61,318 nucleotides of DNA, taken from Xenococcus sp. PCC 7305 (lineage in GTDB: Bacteria; Cyanobacteriota; Cyanobacteriia; Cyanobacteriales; Xenococcaceae). Within the stretch, counting starts at the first letter, position 1; each line of letters begins with the position of its first letter. Below, piece after piece: positions 9,421 to 18,358 of the stretch. Under the pieces are notes generated by a model. The model had not been told where the DNA came from. It made no database searches and saw only the letters and a program-made list of their open reading frames with translations. A program made the position numbers and the translations under genes. The DNA lies in the NCBI RefSeq assembly GCF_000332055.1, contig NZ_ALVZ01000217.1, positions 1 through 61,318 of the forward strand. Reading direction: 5' to 3'.

Positions 9421-9504
9421 ATGACTACTATTGTTATTTGTTTAGCGATAATTTTTGTAATTAGAAGTCTGTGGGATTATTTCCTTCCCTATATTTCTGA
9501 GTGA
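9421..9504 (+). CDS. 27-aa single-span membrane peptide (candidate)
   Basis: ATG at 9421 gives TTIVICLAIIFVIRSLWDY followed by FLPYISE and a TGA stop. Residues 2 to about 15 are strongly hydrophobic, enough for a short membrane span, and are followed by Arg and aromatic residues. A perfect Shine-Dalgarno GGAGG lies at 9408-9412, eight bases before the ATG. This is stronger than for most genes in the window. A stable hairpin (9511-9544) sits just after the stop. It resembles the size class of small photosystem and cytochrome subunits, but I recognise none of them. An in-frame ATG at 9406 would add five residues but overlaps the SD. Confidence 0.5.
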   Translation: MTTIVICLAIIFVIRSLWDYFLPYISE

Positions 9505-9510
9505 AAAATT

Positions 9511-9544
9511 TTGTAGGGATGTAAGTGTTTTGCATCTCTGCAGT
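9511..9544 (+). terminator. hairpin after the 27-aa ORF
   Basis: An imperfect 14-bp stem: TTGTAGGGATGTAA pairs with TTGCATCTCTGCAG across a five-base loop, with three G-T wobbles. There is no strong T-run after it, so it may stabilise an mRNA end or attenuate rather than act as a classic intrinsic terminator. Confidence 0.4.
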
Positions 9545-9570
9545 ATATTCAAGAATGAGAAAAGCGATAA

Positions 9571-10737
9571 ATGCCCGCAAATACTATAATTAGACCGGTG
9601 ATTATAGTTGCAGCTTATAATAGAGCTGATTCACTACAAAGATTATTAGACTCTCTCGCAAGAGCAGATTATGCTAAGCATAATTCAATTACTTTAATTA
9701 TCAGTATTGACTATAGTAATTACCAGGAAGTAGTTTCAGTTGCCAAAAGTTTTACATGGAAATTTGGAGACAAAGAAATTATTCGGCACCAGGAGAATTT
9801 AGGTTTAAAAAAACATATTCTTTTTTGTGGAGACCTCACCCAAAAATACCAGTATGTAATAATTTTGGAAGATGATTTAATTGTTTCTCCTGCATTCTAT
9901 AATTATGCTTGTCAAGCTCTTAATTATTATCAAGACCAGAAAGTTATTAGCGGTATTTCCTTATATTCTTATTTCTACAATGAATATGCTCAAGTAAGAT
10001 TCACTCCTATTGATGATGGGTTTGATAATTACTTTTTGCAAAGCGCCACTTCTTGGGGGCAGGCATGGAGCAAGAATCAATGGCAAAATTTTAAAGATTG
10101 GTATGAAATTAATTACAAAATTCCTCTTACACAACAAGATAAAATTCCTGATCAAGTGGCTAATTGGCCAGATAAGTCTTGGAAAAAATATTTTATTAAA
10201 TATATGATCTCAACTGACAAATATTTTGTAATTCCTCGCATTTCTTTGACTACTAACTGTAGTGAACCGGGGGCTAATATTCTAAAAAAACAGGGAAATT
10301 ATCATGCGCCTCTTTTATTGAGCAGCAAAAAATTTAATTTTAGTGATTTGTCTGTATCGCAGTCGATCTATGATGCTTATTACGAACTAGAACCGCGATC
10401 GTTGTATAAATATCTTCCGTGGTTGGCAAAATATGATGTAGAATTCGATTTTTATGGCACAAAAAATTTGACTAAAGTTGAATCGGAATATCTTATAACA
10501 ATTCGAGATTCTTCAAGTCCTATTTCCTCCTATGCGTTGGAATTAATGCCCTCAGAATTAAATATTGCTTTTGAATTAAAAGGAGACTTTTTTCACTTGA
10601 CGAAAGTAACCAATTGTCAGGCGATCGCACCTAGGAAAAAATTAGCACAATATATTAATTTACATCAATATGCAGGCATTAAAAGATATATGGCTTTAGC
10701 TTGGCATAGTCTACTCAATAAAATAAATATTTTTTAA
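9571..10737 (+). CDS. GT-A type glycosyltransferase (GT2-like)
   Basis: 388 aa. Begins RPVIIVAAYNRADSLQRLLDSL, followed by LIISIDYSNYQEV, NLGLKKHILFCGDLT and the metal-binding VIILEDDLIVSP. The EDD motif and spacing recall GnT-I/GT2-like enzymes rather than the commonest GT2 family. The central SWGQAWSKNQWQNF and the C-terminal third are less conserved. Only ten bases separate it from the next glycosyltransferase, so the two are very likely co-transcribed. A role in extracellular polysaccharide or glycan modification is inferred. Confidence 0.8.
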   Translation: MPANTIIRPVIIVAAYNRADSLQRLLDSLARADYAKHNSITLIISIDYSNYQEVVSVAKSFTWKFGDKEIIRHQENLGLKKHILFCGDLTQKYQYVIILEDDLIVSPAFYNYACQALNYYQDQKVISGISLYSYFYNEYAQVRFTPIDDGFDNYFLQSATSWGQAWSKNQWQNFKDWYEINYKIPLTQQDKIPDQVANWPDKSWKKYFIKYMISTDKYFVIPRISLTTNCSEPGANILKKQGNYHAPLLLSSKKFNFSDLSVSQSIYDAYYELEPRSLYKYLPWLAKYDVEFDFYGTKNLTKVESEYLITIRDSSSPISSYALELMPSELNIAFELKGDFFHLTKVTNCQAIAPRKKLAQYINLHQYAGIKRYMALAWHSLLNKINIF

Positions 10738-10747
10738 AAAAATTGCT

Positions 10748-11635
10748 ATGTCTGATGTTAATCAAGCAAATCAAGAAAAAATGGGAGTTCAAGATATTAC
10801 CAAACAAGATCCCCATAATTTGCCATTAGTTTCGATAATTACGGTCGTTTTCAATGGAGAATCCGAACTAGAAGAGACGATTCAATCTGTTATTAGACAG
10901 TCTTATAATAATATTGAATATATAATTATTGATGGGGCTTCTAATGATAAAACTTTGGATATTATTCGTCGTTATGAACCTCAAATAAGTTTTTGGTGTA
11001 GTGAGAAAGATGAAGGTATTTATGATGCGATGAATAAGGGCATTAAAGTTGCTCAAGGGCAACTTATTGGCTTAATAAATTGTGGGGATACCTATCTAGA
11101 AAATGCCATATCAGAAGTAGTAAATATATATAATAAAAATATTCAAGATAATCCACTATTGGTTATTACTGGGGCAATGTATCGGTTTGATCCGGAGAAG
11201 AATCACAGATTCAGAATAGCAAAAAGTCAGAATATACTAGATTCCAAGATAAATCGAGGAATGCCGATTAATCATCCTGCAACATTCATCACTAAAGATA
11301 CTTATGAAAAGCTGGGATTATTTAAGACAAAATACCGCATTTGTGGTGATTACGATCTGGTTTTTCGACTATATCATAGTTCTCTAGTTCAGTTTGTTTT
11401 TACCCAACAAGAGATTGCCAATATGAAATTAGGAGGAGTTTCTGAACAATTTTCTAGTATCTGGATTAGATGCCAAGAACATTTTCAAATCAGAAAGAAT
11501 AACCTATGGCTACTTCATAATTTGTGGATTTGTGTTTCTTTTTATATGATCACAGCAGCTAAGTTTATTTTAAAGAAAACACTTAGTGATTCTCTCGTAT
11601 CTTTTTATTATGCCTGGCGACATAGAAAAAAATAG
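10748..11635 (+). CDS. glycosyltransferase family 2
   Basis: 295 aa. The GT2 domain begins near residue 26 with LPLVSIITVVFNGESELEET. Motifs follow in order: YIIIDGASNDKT, SEKDEGIYDAMNKGIKVAQG and INCGDTY, then HPATFITKDTYEKLG and YRICGDYDLVFRLY. This is the WcaA-like pattern of enzymes that build surface polysaccharides. A hydrophobic segment near residues 255-275 may associate with the membrane. It is second in a two-gene operon with the preceding GT. Confidence 0.88.
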   Translation: MSDVNQANQEKMGVQDITKQDPHNLPLVSIITVVFNGESELEETIQSVIRQSYNNIEYIIIDGASNDKTLDIIRRYEPQISFWCSEKDEGIYDAMNKGIKVAQGQLIGLINCGDTYLENAISEVVNIYNKNIQDNPLLVITGAMYRFDPEKNHRFRIAKSQNILDSKINRGMPINHPATFITKDTYEKLGLFKTKYRICGDYDLVFRLYHSSLVQFVFTQQEIANMKLGGVSEQFSSIWIRCQEHFQIRKNNLWLLHNLWICVSFYMITAAKFILKKTLSDSLVSFYYAWRHRKK

Positions 11636-11679
11636 GTAGTCATGTAGAAGTAATGATCTAAATTATTAGCACTACCGCT

Positions 11680-12063
11680 TTAGCGAAGAACTTGAATCGT
11701 AATGCCAAGATCCAGTTTTGACCAAACTTTGTCTGCTGTTAGTACAGTTCGTTTTCTACTCATAGCCAAAGCTAAACAAGCTCGATCTCCCAAAGATAAT
11801 CCCAAATGCTTACATGAAGAGTAAAGACATCCAGCTTGGATAGCCAAAGATTCATCAAAAGGCACAACTTGAATCGGAAAATTCGCCAAAACCTCTTGAA
11901 TCGTATCACTGGGGACAGAGTTTCTGGCAAGATATGTCGATACTTCCGATAAATTAACTGTAGAAATAAGAGCATCACTCAAAGAGCTTTCTGCTGATTC
12001 AAAACCTCGCTCCTGTTTGAGGATGGCAATGACAACGGAGCTATCAAAAACTATTGCTGACAT
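11680..12063 (-). CDS. PIN-domain toxin (VapC-like)
   Basis: 127-aa PIN-domain ribonuclease, the toxin half of a toxin-antitoxin pair. The acidic residues expected for the Mg2+ site are present: Asp7 in IVFDSSVVIAIL, Glu40 in NLSEVSTYL, Asp93 in GLSLGDRACLALA and Asp110 in VLTADK. The start codon directly abuts the stop of the antitoxin gene, with no intervening base, as in a coupled operon. The family cleaves specific RNAs. The target cannot be told from sequence. Confidence 0.9.
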   Translation of the reverse strand: MSAIVFDSSVVIAILKQERGFESAESSLSDALISTVNLSEVSTYLARNSVPSDTIQEVLANFPIQVVPFDESLAIQAGCLYSSCKHLGLSLGDRACLALAMSRKRTVLTADKVWSKLDLGITIQVLR

Positions 12064-12339
12064 TTAAGAAATCTCACCTTGTTCTAGTTCTTGCTGTTCT
12101 TGTTGGCCTTCCTCTCTGCGCCAATTAAGAAAATCATCCACTGAGGATTCTGATGACGATAGATAAGGTTGAACCAAAGAGCGAGCGTGAGCCAAAGCTT
12201 GCTTTTGAGTAATAATTTTCAACTCGTTATTTTCTTGACGAATAGTCAAAATATCCCCTTCGGCAATATCCAGCTTTTTCCGCAGTTCGATAGGGATTGT
12301 TATCCGACCAGCTTTATGTACTTCTGCTTTATAATCCAT
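12064..12339 (-). CDS. AbrB/MazE-type antitoxin
   Basis: 91 aa. The N-terminal swapped-hairpin DNA-binding domain is clear: AEVHKAGRITIPIELRKKLDI, GDILTIRQENNELKI. The C-terminal half is acidic (VDDFLNWRREEGQQEQQEL) and should wrap the PIN toxin. It is upstream of and abutting the toxin gene, so it very likely autorepresses the pair. The spacer upstream (12340-12443) is AT-rich and leads directly into the RHS remnant. Confidence 0.88.
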   Translation of the reverse strand: MDYKAEVHKAGRITIPIELRKKLDIAEGDILTIRQENNELKIITQKQALAHARSLVQPYLSSSESSVDDFLNWRREEGQQEQQELEQGEIS

Positions 12340-12443
12340 TTTATCAAAATTATCTTATTAGCTTTTAATTATAATTTATCGGTATTTCTTGATTTAAGAA
12401 TAAAGATACTATTTTTCTTTAAATGAATAAAGAAGATAAATAG

Positions 12444-13286
12444 ACAATTTATATTTATGTATTATTTTTTAGCAAGTACATAAATGTCGATTTAGGGTAT
12501 ACCTATGATCCTGTTAGCAATTTAACCTCCGTTACTGACACTATTGATGGCATGGTTTCAGGAGTTGAAGCGTTTATCCATGATGAATTGAATCGAGTTC
12601 AAACTATTACTCAATCTGGTAATGGAGTAACAGATAAACGAGTAGATTTTGCCTATGATCCGACTCATCGAATGACTGAGATGACTCGCTATAGCGATCT
12701 AGCAGGTACCAGATTAGTGGCCCAAAGTGATTATGCTTTCGATGATTTTGGTCGCTTAACAGATCTAGTTCACCAATCTCAATCTGCTGTTATAGCTGCT
12801 TATAGTTGGGTTCATGATCAAGGTAATCGCATTACTAGTTTTACTTCCAATGATGGAGTTGCTAACTATGAATATGATGATCTAGGTCAAATAATTGATG
12901 CTGATTATGATTACCAAGCTGATGAGAGCTATAGTTACGACGATAATGGTAATCGCACTAAAAGAATTGAGATTGCGACGGGAGAAGTTACTGAGTATCT
13001 TTGGGATTATCGCGATCGCTTAATTGCTGTATCGGTTACTGATAGTGATGGTAATGTTATTAAACAATCTGAATATACCTATGATGTTTTCAACAAGAGA
13101 ATTGTCAAATCTGTTGATGCTGATGGAGATGGTTCGGCTGTAGCTGAGGTGGAAAGATACGTTCTTGATGGAGAGCATATTGCTTTAACTTATGAATTCT
13201 GTAAAGAGGGTATTAAACCTCAAAAAGTTTCAGCAGCTATTATTTTAAATATTAAAGACAATCAAGGAACTAAATACTATCAATAA
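12444..13286 (+). pseudogene. RHS/YD-repeat protein fragment, truncated at both ends
   Basis: YD repeats run through the frame: FDDFGRLTDLVHQ, YEYDDLGQIIDA, YSYDDNGNRTKR, YLWDYRDRLIAV and YTYDVFNKRIVK, ending in RYVLDGEHIALTYE, the usual end of an RHS core. The frame is open to 12444, and RHS homology (GYTYDPVSNLTSVTD) already starts near 12495, before the first ATG at 12552. No start or signal is present, so the N-terminal bulk is missing. After the core, only about 28 residues unrelated to RHS follow (CKEGIKPQKVSAAII and onward), too short for a toxin domain. I infer a leftover of a large RHS polymorphic toxin whose toxin tip was deleted. Confidence 0.8.
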
Positions 13287-13291
13287 ATATA

Positions 13292-14053
13292 ATGAGTAAA
13301 GTTGACTTCTGGTTTTTGAATCTTGCAGTGCGTACGCCTATAAGTTTTTTGACAGTTTTTCCTTATGACCAATGTATAGTACCTGATCCATATCTAACTC
13401 CATTTAAATTAAGTACGAATCAAATTGTAGATTCTCTATTTAATCTTTTTCAAGATGGCTTTTTGTCAACAATTACCCCAGCAGATTTAGACTCTCTAGA
13501 CACGAAGTTAGTAGATGAAATTTTAACCAAAGCATTTATTCCATCTCGCAAACAAATAAAAGCAGCTTTAGATAGAGAAAATTTAGATAATAATTATGAT
13601 GACAAAGAACTATATTACTTTTTGACTGAAGAAGGAGCCAAAAAATGGAAATCTGTTGCCAAACCTAAATGGAATCAATTCTTTCGTCGATGTATTTTGG
13701 ATTGGGAATCTGTGTCTGAAAATCTCTTGAATAATTCGATTCCTCCTTATGGAAGTATATTTTGTTGTGCTAATAAAAAGTTCGGAGAGAAGATAATTTC
13801 TATTGAACATTTGTTAGATGATCCTGAATTCATATCTTATCCAATCAAGAATTCAATAATATGGGAAAAATTTACTCCTTGGCATCCTGTGTATTGGAAA
13901 ACTCTTCCTTGTGGATATGCAGTAAGTTATCAAGTTGAATTAGTAGAAATTGATAAAAATATTGAACAAAGTAATGAATCTTCAGACTTGATTGAACAGA
14001 AAAAACAAGCAAGAGAATGGTATCAAAAGATATCTAATTGGTATGAAAATTAA
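13292..14053 (+). CDS. unknown protein, possible immunity protein of the RHS locus
   Basis: 253 aa, not recognised. There is no signal peptide or membrane span. Composition is rich in Asn, Lys, Trp and Phe, as is common in immunity proteins. It has FLTEEGAKKWKSVAKPKWNQF and a proline/aromatic stretch (FTPWHPVYWKTLPCGYAVSY). It starts five bases after the stop of the RHS remnant, the spacing seen between RHS toxin tips and their cognate immunity genes. That position, not homology, is the only ground for the role. No good ribosome binding site is visible, which fits translational coupling to the RHS frame. Confidence 0.55.
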   Translation: MSKVDFWFLNLAVRTPISFLTVFPYDQCIVPDPYLTPFKLSTNQIVDSLFNLFQDGFLSTITPADLDSLDTKLVDEILTKAFIPSRKQIKAALDRENLDNNYDDKELYYFLTEEGAKKWKSVAKPKWNQFFRRCILDWESVSENLLNNSIPPYGSIFCCANKKFGEKIISIEHLLDDPEFISYPIKNSIIWEKFTPWHPVYWKTLPCGYAVSYQVELVEIDKNIEQSNESSDLIEQKKQAREWYQKISNWYEN

Positions 14054-14537
14054 TAATAAATATTGCAGGGCAAAGAATATTTATAATATGGTAGAACATC
14101 TGTATGGTAATTTCTTGTCAAATCTCGAAGAATATGAAAAATCTGAAATTTTTTGGCGTGATCTTTGTGATTCTCTGATTAACAATTTATTAACTGAGCA
14201 AACTTGGACAATTTGGTTAAACACTTACTACGTTGATGGAACACCCTTTCTAGATGGTAGTCCTATATACAGTTTAATATCATCAAATAGAAAAAAAGGC
14301 ATTGCTATTTATCAAGATCAACCAACCACAAATAACATTAAAATAAGTGCATATATGGAGGTATTTGGGGCTATTACAGTTAATAATGATTCGGTTGAGG
14401 AATTAGTCATTACTTGTGAGCTTTCTAAGGAAGCTGCATTAATAGCACAACAACTGATACAAGAATGGATAAAAGATACTACTTCTTATCAAGATATGGA
14501 AAGAATAATTGAACAAATGATTGATAAATATTACTAA
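14043..14537 (+). CDS. unknown protein, second possible immunity protein
   Basis: About 164 aa from the ATG at 14043, which overlaps the end of the preceding gene by 11 bases. An ATG at 14088 (149 aa) is an alternative that avoids the overlap. A longer frame to 13992 overlaps more and is unlikely. The protein is acidic, with mixed alpha/beta character (EEYEKSEIFWRDLCDSLI, then TIWLNTYYVDGTPFLDGSPI). I recognise no family. The tight packing with the previous gene and the RHS remnant suggests a shared transcript. Confidence 0.55.
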   Translation: MKINNKYCRAKNIYNMVEHLYGNFLSNLEEYEKSEIFWRDLCDSLINNLLTEQTWTIWLNTYYVDGTPFLDGSPIYSLISSNRKKGIAIYQDQPTTNNIKISAYMEVFGAITVNNDSVEELVITCELSKEAALIAQQLIQEWIKDTTSYQDMERIIEQMIDKYY

Positions 14538-14579
14538 TCCTCTGGCTAGAGTAGTGATTTGAAATAACCTGAACGTGAT

Positions 14580-15092
14580 ATGTTTTACTTTGAAGGGAAA
14601 CCTTGTTCTGCATTATTTATTGCTTGTTATCGTGAGGCATATGATATTGCTGAAATCTTAATTGCAAATGGCGCCAATATTAACGCTTTAGATAATTCGG
14701 GAGAGACTCCTTTACATAAAGCATCTGTAAAAGGACACTTAGATATATTTAAACTACTTATTAAGAATGAAGCGAATGTTAATGCTGTAAACATCAATAA
14801 TCAAACACCTTTATTTGAAGCCTCAAGATGTCATCAATTTTTAGTAGTTGATCTACTGTTATCGCATAATGCAACAGTTAATATAACAGACAACCAAGGG
14901 TGGACTCCTCTTCTGCGTGCGTTTCAAAAATCAGGTGGCGACAGGACAGTTAAAGCCCTTGTTTTAAGAGGTGCCAATGTCAATGTCAAAAACTTTAACG
15001 AAGAAAGCCCACTTCATCTAGCAGTTGCTCAAAACAACATAGATATTGTTAGATTACTATTAGATCATGGAGCAAAAGAAAGCTTAAATTAG
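14580..15092 (+). CDS. ankyrin-repeat protein
   Basis: 170 aa composed almost entirely of ankyrin repeats: about five units, for example GETPLHKASVKGHLDIFKLL, NQTPLFEASRCHQFLVVDLL and ESPLHLAVAQNNIDIVRLLL, each followed by the (N/H)GANVNA-type turn. The first unit is incomplete at the N-terminus, but an in-frame stop at 14565 bounds the frame, so the ORF starts at or near 14580. Ankyrin proteins are known immunity partners in some bacterial polymorphic-toxin systems. The place at the end of the RHS remnant fits that, but a general protein-binding role is equally possible. Confidence 0.75.
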   Translation: MFYFEGKPCSALFIACYREAYDIAEILIANGANINALDNSGETPLHKASVKGHLDIFKLLIKNEANVNAVNINNQTPLFEASRCHQFLVVDLLLSHNATVNITDNQGWTPLLRAFQKSGGDRTVKALVLRGANVNVKNFNEESPLHLAVAQNNIDIVRLLLDHGAKESLN

Positions 15093-15297
15093 CGCTAGCT
15101 GATTATGAGAATTTCTTATGTAGGTATAATTGACGCTCTACAAAACTACTATATCAATAGCAATCTAGGAATCAATATTACAAGTTTTGCCACATCTCGA
15201 TCGCCAGAAGTCAGAAATAGTTAATATATGTTACGCCAAATAATTCTGAAAGTTACACCCTATTTCCCTAAAACTCAGCTTTTCAGTTTAAGGACTG

Positions 15298-16251
15298 CTA
15301 TATATAATATTTACTCCACAAAAAAACAAATAATAATAATAGCAAAATAAAAGATAACAACCAGAAAAACAGCGATTCAATCGCGAAAATCTGAGCTAGA
15401 CAGAATACCAAAACACTGAGTACAAGCACAGGAAAAATTAACTTGATCAGGATATTCTGCTCTAGAAAATATTTTATTTGGCGAATAAAAAGTAGATCAA
15501 CTTGTTCTAAGTTTTTGACCTTATTTTTGGCAATGTTATAAGCCTCATAGTTTCCTTCAAGACGAAATAATTCTGCGCCCATTAGGAGGTCTTGAATCGC
15601 TAGAGTTTTTGCCTTGAGATCTCCATAGGCAAGTCCTCGATAATAATAAGCCTGAGCATAATCTTTGTCTTGCCGAATCGCTTCACTATAGGATTCAATA
15701 GAAGCTTGCACATAGCCCAGGCTATAGCGCGCTCTTCCTTGATAATAATAGGCTTTAACAACTGTAGGGTTGATTGTAATAACACGGTAGCAATCATCCA
15801 GTACTCCTTGGTTATCTCCCAATTTATGGCGGATTTGGGATCTTTGAAGATAAGCCTCAATAAAATTTCTGTCTAAGGCGATCGCCCTGCTGTATTCAGT
15901 GATCGCCTTTTGATATTGTTTCGCTTTAGTTTTTGCTATTCCGCGATCATAAAAGTATTGGGCATCACGAGCTTTTTGCTTTTTGAGAATCGGCTCTGGG
16001 GCATTGGAACTAATGCTGTACTTGCTGTTGGCTAAATTGCGATCAACATCATAACGACGACGTTTTAGAGGATCAGATAAAGTGTCATAGGCCTCAGAAA
16101 TTTCTTTGAAATACTCTGCTGCTTCAGGGTTATCAGGATTGAGATCGGGATGATATTTACGAGCCAGGCTGCGAAAAGAAGCCTTGATTTCGTCTGTCGT
16201 CGCATCAGGGGATATTTTGAGAGTCAGGTAATAATCCCTTTGTGTCACCAT
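15298..16251 (-). CDS. J-domain protein with TPR repeats and C-terminal membrane segments
   Basis: 317 aa. An N-terminal J domain (residues 4-69) carries the Hsp70-activating H34-P35-D36 motif in [19 protein letters not shown]. Tetratricopeptide repeats fill about 90-235 ([20 protein letters not shown], then several AYYYRG(L/R)A units). Two hydrophobic segments close together at about 265-310 anchor it, so the J domain and TPRs should face one side of a membrane as a DnaK co-chaperone platform. This architecture recurs in cyanobacteria. Clients are unknown. Confidence 0.85.
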   Translation of the reverse strand: MVTQRDYYLTLKISPDATTDEIKASFRSLARKYHPDLNPDNPEAAEYFKEISEAYDTLSDPLKRRRYDVDRNLANSKYSISSNAPEPILKKQKARDAQYFYDRGIAKTKAKQYQKAITEYSRAIALDRNFIEAYLQRSQIRHKLGDNQGVLDDCYRVITINPTVVKAYYYQGRARYSLGYVQASIESYSEAIRQDKDYAQAYYYRGLAYGDLKAKTLAIQDLLMGAELFRLEGNYEAYNIAKNKVKNLEQVDLLFIRQIKYFLEQNILIKLIFPVLVLSVLVFCLAQIFAIESLFFWLLSFILLLLLFVFLWSKYYI

Positions 16252-16591
16252 CTATATGCCCTTTATTTTGACCTATATAAACAACTGTGATTTTCCACAT
16301 TACAACACAAAATTGAGTTTGCTTAATTGCTGCCTTCTTAAACTAATCAATTTAAGAGTGGTGACAGCTGCTATTCCTTCGCTTATCGAGCCTTCTAACC
16401 AGCTTTGCTAAGCAAATTCTCTGAACAATTATAGATTTTTTTTATAAACTGAGGTTAAGATACGTGGAGCTTTCTCTAGTGAAAATCAGTAAAAACACCT
16501 GTGTAGCTGAACTTAAGCTTTTGATAAAATCTAGCTCAAATTAATCATTTTGATCTATTATTGTAATTTATAGTACTAGTTTCCCTCTTTC
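16252..16591. other. divergent spacer, no gene seen
   Basis: About 340 bp between the divergent J-domain gene and the MFS gene. It is AT-rich. I see no ORF, structured RNA or clear operator. It must contain both promoters. Confidence 0.5.
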
Positions 16592-17926
16592 ATGCGTACT
16601 TTCTTAATCGTCTGGTTTGGACAATTAATTTCTCTGTTGGGTTCTAAACTCACAGAATTTGCCCTGGGTTTTTGGATTCTTGAACAAACGTACCGAGACA
16701 CTGGGACTATTACGGCCTTTGCGATGACCATTCTCTTGATCTATTTACCAAAAGTGATTATTTCTCCTTTTGCTGGAGTTTTGATTGATCGGTGGAATCG
16801 TCGTTATGCTATGATTATGAGCGATTTGGTGACGACTTTGATCACCATTATCGTGATGCTATTAGCATTGTCTAACCAATTAGAAGTTTGGCATATTTAT
16901 CTTGCTATTACTATTACCTCTACTTTCAATGCTTTTCAGACTCCAGCTTCGACGGCTGCGATCGCGCAAGTTGTGCCACCCCAACATTTTAGTCGTGCCA
17001 ATGGCATGGTGCAGGTTTCAAACGGAGTAGCGAAAATCGTCTCTCCTTTTATTGCCGGGATTTTGATGAAGTTCATTGGTTTAGAGGGAGTTTTAACAAT
17101 TGATTTAGGAACTTTTGTCTTTGCTTTATTTACCCTATCGATTGTCCGATTCCCCAATGTCAAAAGACGCAGAAGTCGCAGTAAATCTGCTACAGGACGC
17201 TTTTTGCAGGACACAATTTCAGGTTGGAATTATATTGCGACTAGACCAGGCTTACTCCGACTATTGAGCTTTGTTGCTATTAGTTATTTCACAACAGGCA
17301 TGCTAGAAGTGATTCTGTGGCCTTTACTATACAAGCCTGGCTCTACCCAAGAACTCGGAACTATTCTTTCTATCGGCGGATGTGGCGTACTTGTGGGCAG
17401 TTTGCTGATGAGCATTTGGGGTAGTAGCAAATATCGGGTGATCACTATTATGGGTTGTGTGGGATTACAGGGTATTGTGACCTTAGTTGCTGGGTTAAAG
17501 ATATCAGTCGTCGTGTTAGCGATCGGGATTTTCTTATATTTATTTTCTCACCCGATTATTATTAGTTCTAATCAAACAATCTGGCAGAGCAAAGTACCGA
17601 CGAATCTTCAGGGAAGAATTTTCGCGCTACAGCAGAGTTTAGAAAGATCTTTGGCTATTTTTGCCTATTTATTGGCTGGCCCTTTGGTTGATAATATTTT
17701 GAATCCTTTGATGGCAGAAGGAGGGCTGTTGAATCATTATCTAGCGCCATTTATTGGGGGGCAAATAGGTCAAAACGGAGGTATTTCTCTGTTGTTGGTA
17801 TTGCTGGGAATATTTAATTTAATATTAGTTGCGATCGCATTTCGCGAACCTCGTTTACTTAATTTGGAAACAGAATTGCCTGATCGCAATGTACATGCCA
17901 ATAAAATGCTACTGAAAAAATCTTAA
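16592..17926 (+). CDS. MFS transporter (EntS/MFS_3-like)
   Basis: 444-aa polytopic inner-membrane protein with about ten to twelve hydrophobic helices. The conserved loop GVLIDRWNRRYAMIMSDL between helices 2 and 3 is the MFS signature, and TPASTAAIAQVVPPQHFSRANG is typical of the EntS/MFS_3 group of exporters. A long basic cytoplasmic loop (KRRRSRSKSATG, about 190-201) separates the two halves. Substrate unknown; relatives export siderophores or drugs. The last 30 or so codons and the following 130 bp are duplicated at 18857-19109. Confidence 0.88.
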   Translation: MRTFLIVWFGQLISLLGSKLTEFALGFWILEQTYRDTGTITAFAMTILLIYLPKVIISPFAGVLIDRWNRRYAMIMSDLVTTLITIIVMLLALSNQLEVWHIYLAITITSTFNAFQTPASTAAIAQVVPPQHFSRANGMVQVSNGVAKIVSPFIAGILMKFIGLEGVLTIDLGTFVFALFTLSIVRFPNVKRRRSRSKSATGRFLQDTISGWNYIATRPGLLRLLSFVAISYFTTGMLEVILWPLLYKPGSTQELGTILSIGGCGVLVGSLLMSIWGSSKYRVITIMGCVGLQGIVTLVAGLKISVVVLAIGIFLYLFSHPIIISSNQTIWQSKVPTNLQGRIFALQQSLERSLAIFAYLLAGPLVDNILNPLMAEGGLLNHYLAPFIGGQIGQNGGISLLLVLLGIFNLILVAIAFREPRLLNLETELPDRNVHANKMLLKKS

Positions 17927-18085
17927 GTTAATTAAGCTTGAATCTCAACAACAGAGGGAGATTTGGCGTCAAGCAAGGGAAAGTTATTGACTCAGTTTTT
18001 TAAGATAAACTCAGAGCTAAAAGAAATATAATTAATTCACCTCAAACGATAAAAGATAATGACAGCTTTGAATCTAGAAAACCTT
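17833..18085 (+). repeat. direct duplication, copy 1 (253 bp)
   Basis: This copy covers the 3' end of the MFS gene, the MFS-antitoxin spacer and the first nine codons of the antitoxin gene. It aligns without gaps to 18857-19109 at an offset of exactly 1024 bp. I count 8 mismatches by eye, about 97% identity. The spacer includes two ACTCAG direct repeats (17990-17995 and 18009-18014), which could be operator half-sites of the toxin-antitoxin pair. Confidence 0.92.
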
Positions 18086-18358
18086 CCTGATGGAATGCTA
18101 ACTCAAATCGAACAACTTGCGATCAAAAATAATTGTAGTGTCACAGAACAGGCGATCTCATTGCTCAAACAATCTTTAAATCAGTCGCAAGAGAAATTAA
18201 AATTTCTCATTTCTCCCGAAACCGATCCGACTTGGGAAGAAAGACGTAAAGCTGTTCCCCAGCTACAAGCAGAAATAGATCGGCATCATCGCGTTAATCC
18301 AGCTTATTTTGGGCTACCTGATAGCACAGAATTAATTAGAGAGGATCGAGAGCGATGA
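18059..18358 (+). CDS. antitoxin of a PIN-type toxin-antitoxin pair
   Basis: 99 aa. The N-terminal third (LNLENLPDGMLTQIEQLAIK, then NNCSVTEQAISLLKQSL) has the short ribbon-helix-helix pattern of FitA/VapB-like antitoxins. The C-terminal part (DPTWEERRKAVPQLQAEIDR) is charged and likely binds the toxin. The stop overlaps the start of the PIN gene (ATGA), indicating coupled translation. Autoregulation is expected for the family. Its first nine codons and promoter region are repeated 1024 bp downstream. Confidence 0.8.
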   Translation: MTALNLENLPDGMLTQIEQLAIKNNCSVTEQAISLLKQSLNQSQEKLKFLISPETDPTWEERRKAVPQLQAEIDRHHRVNPAYFGLPDSTELIREDRER

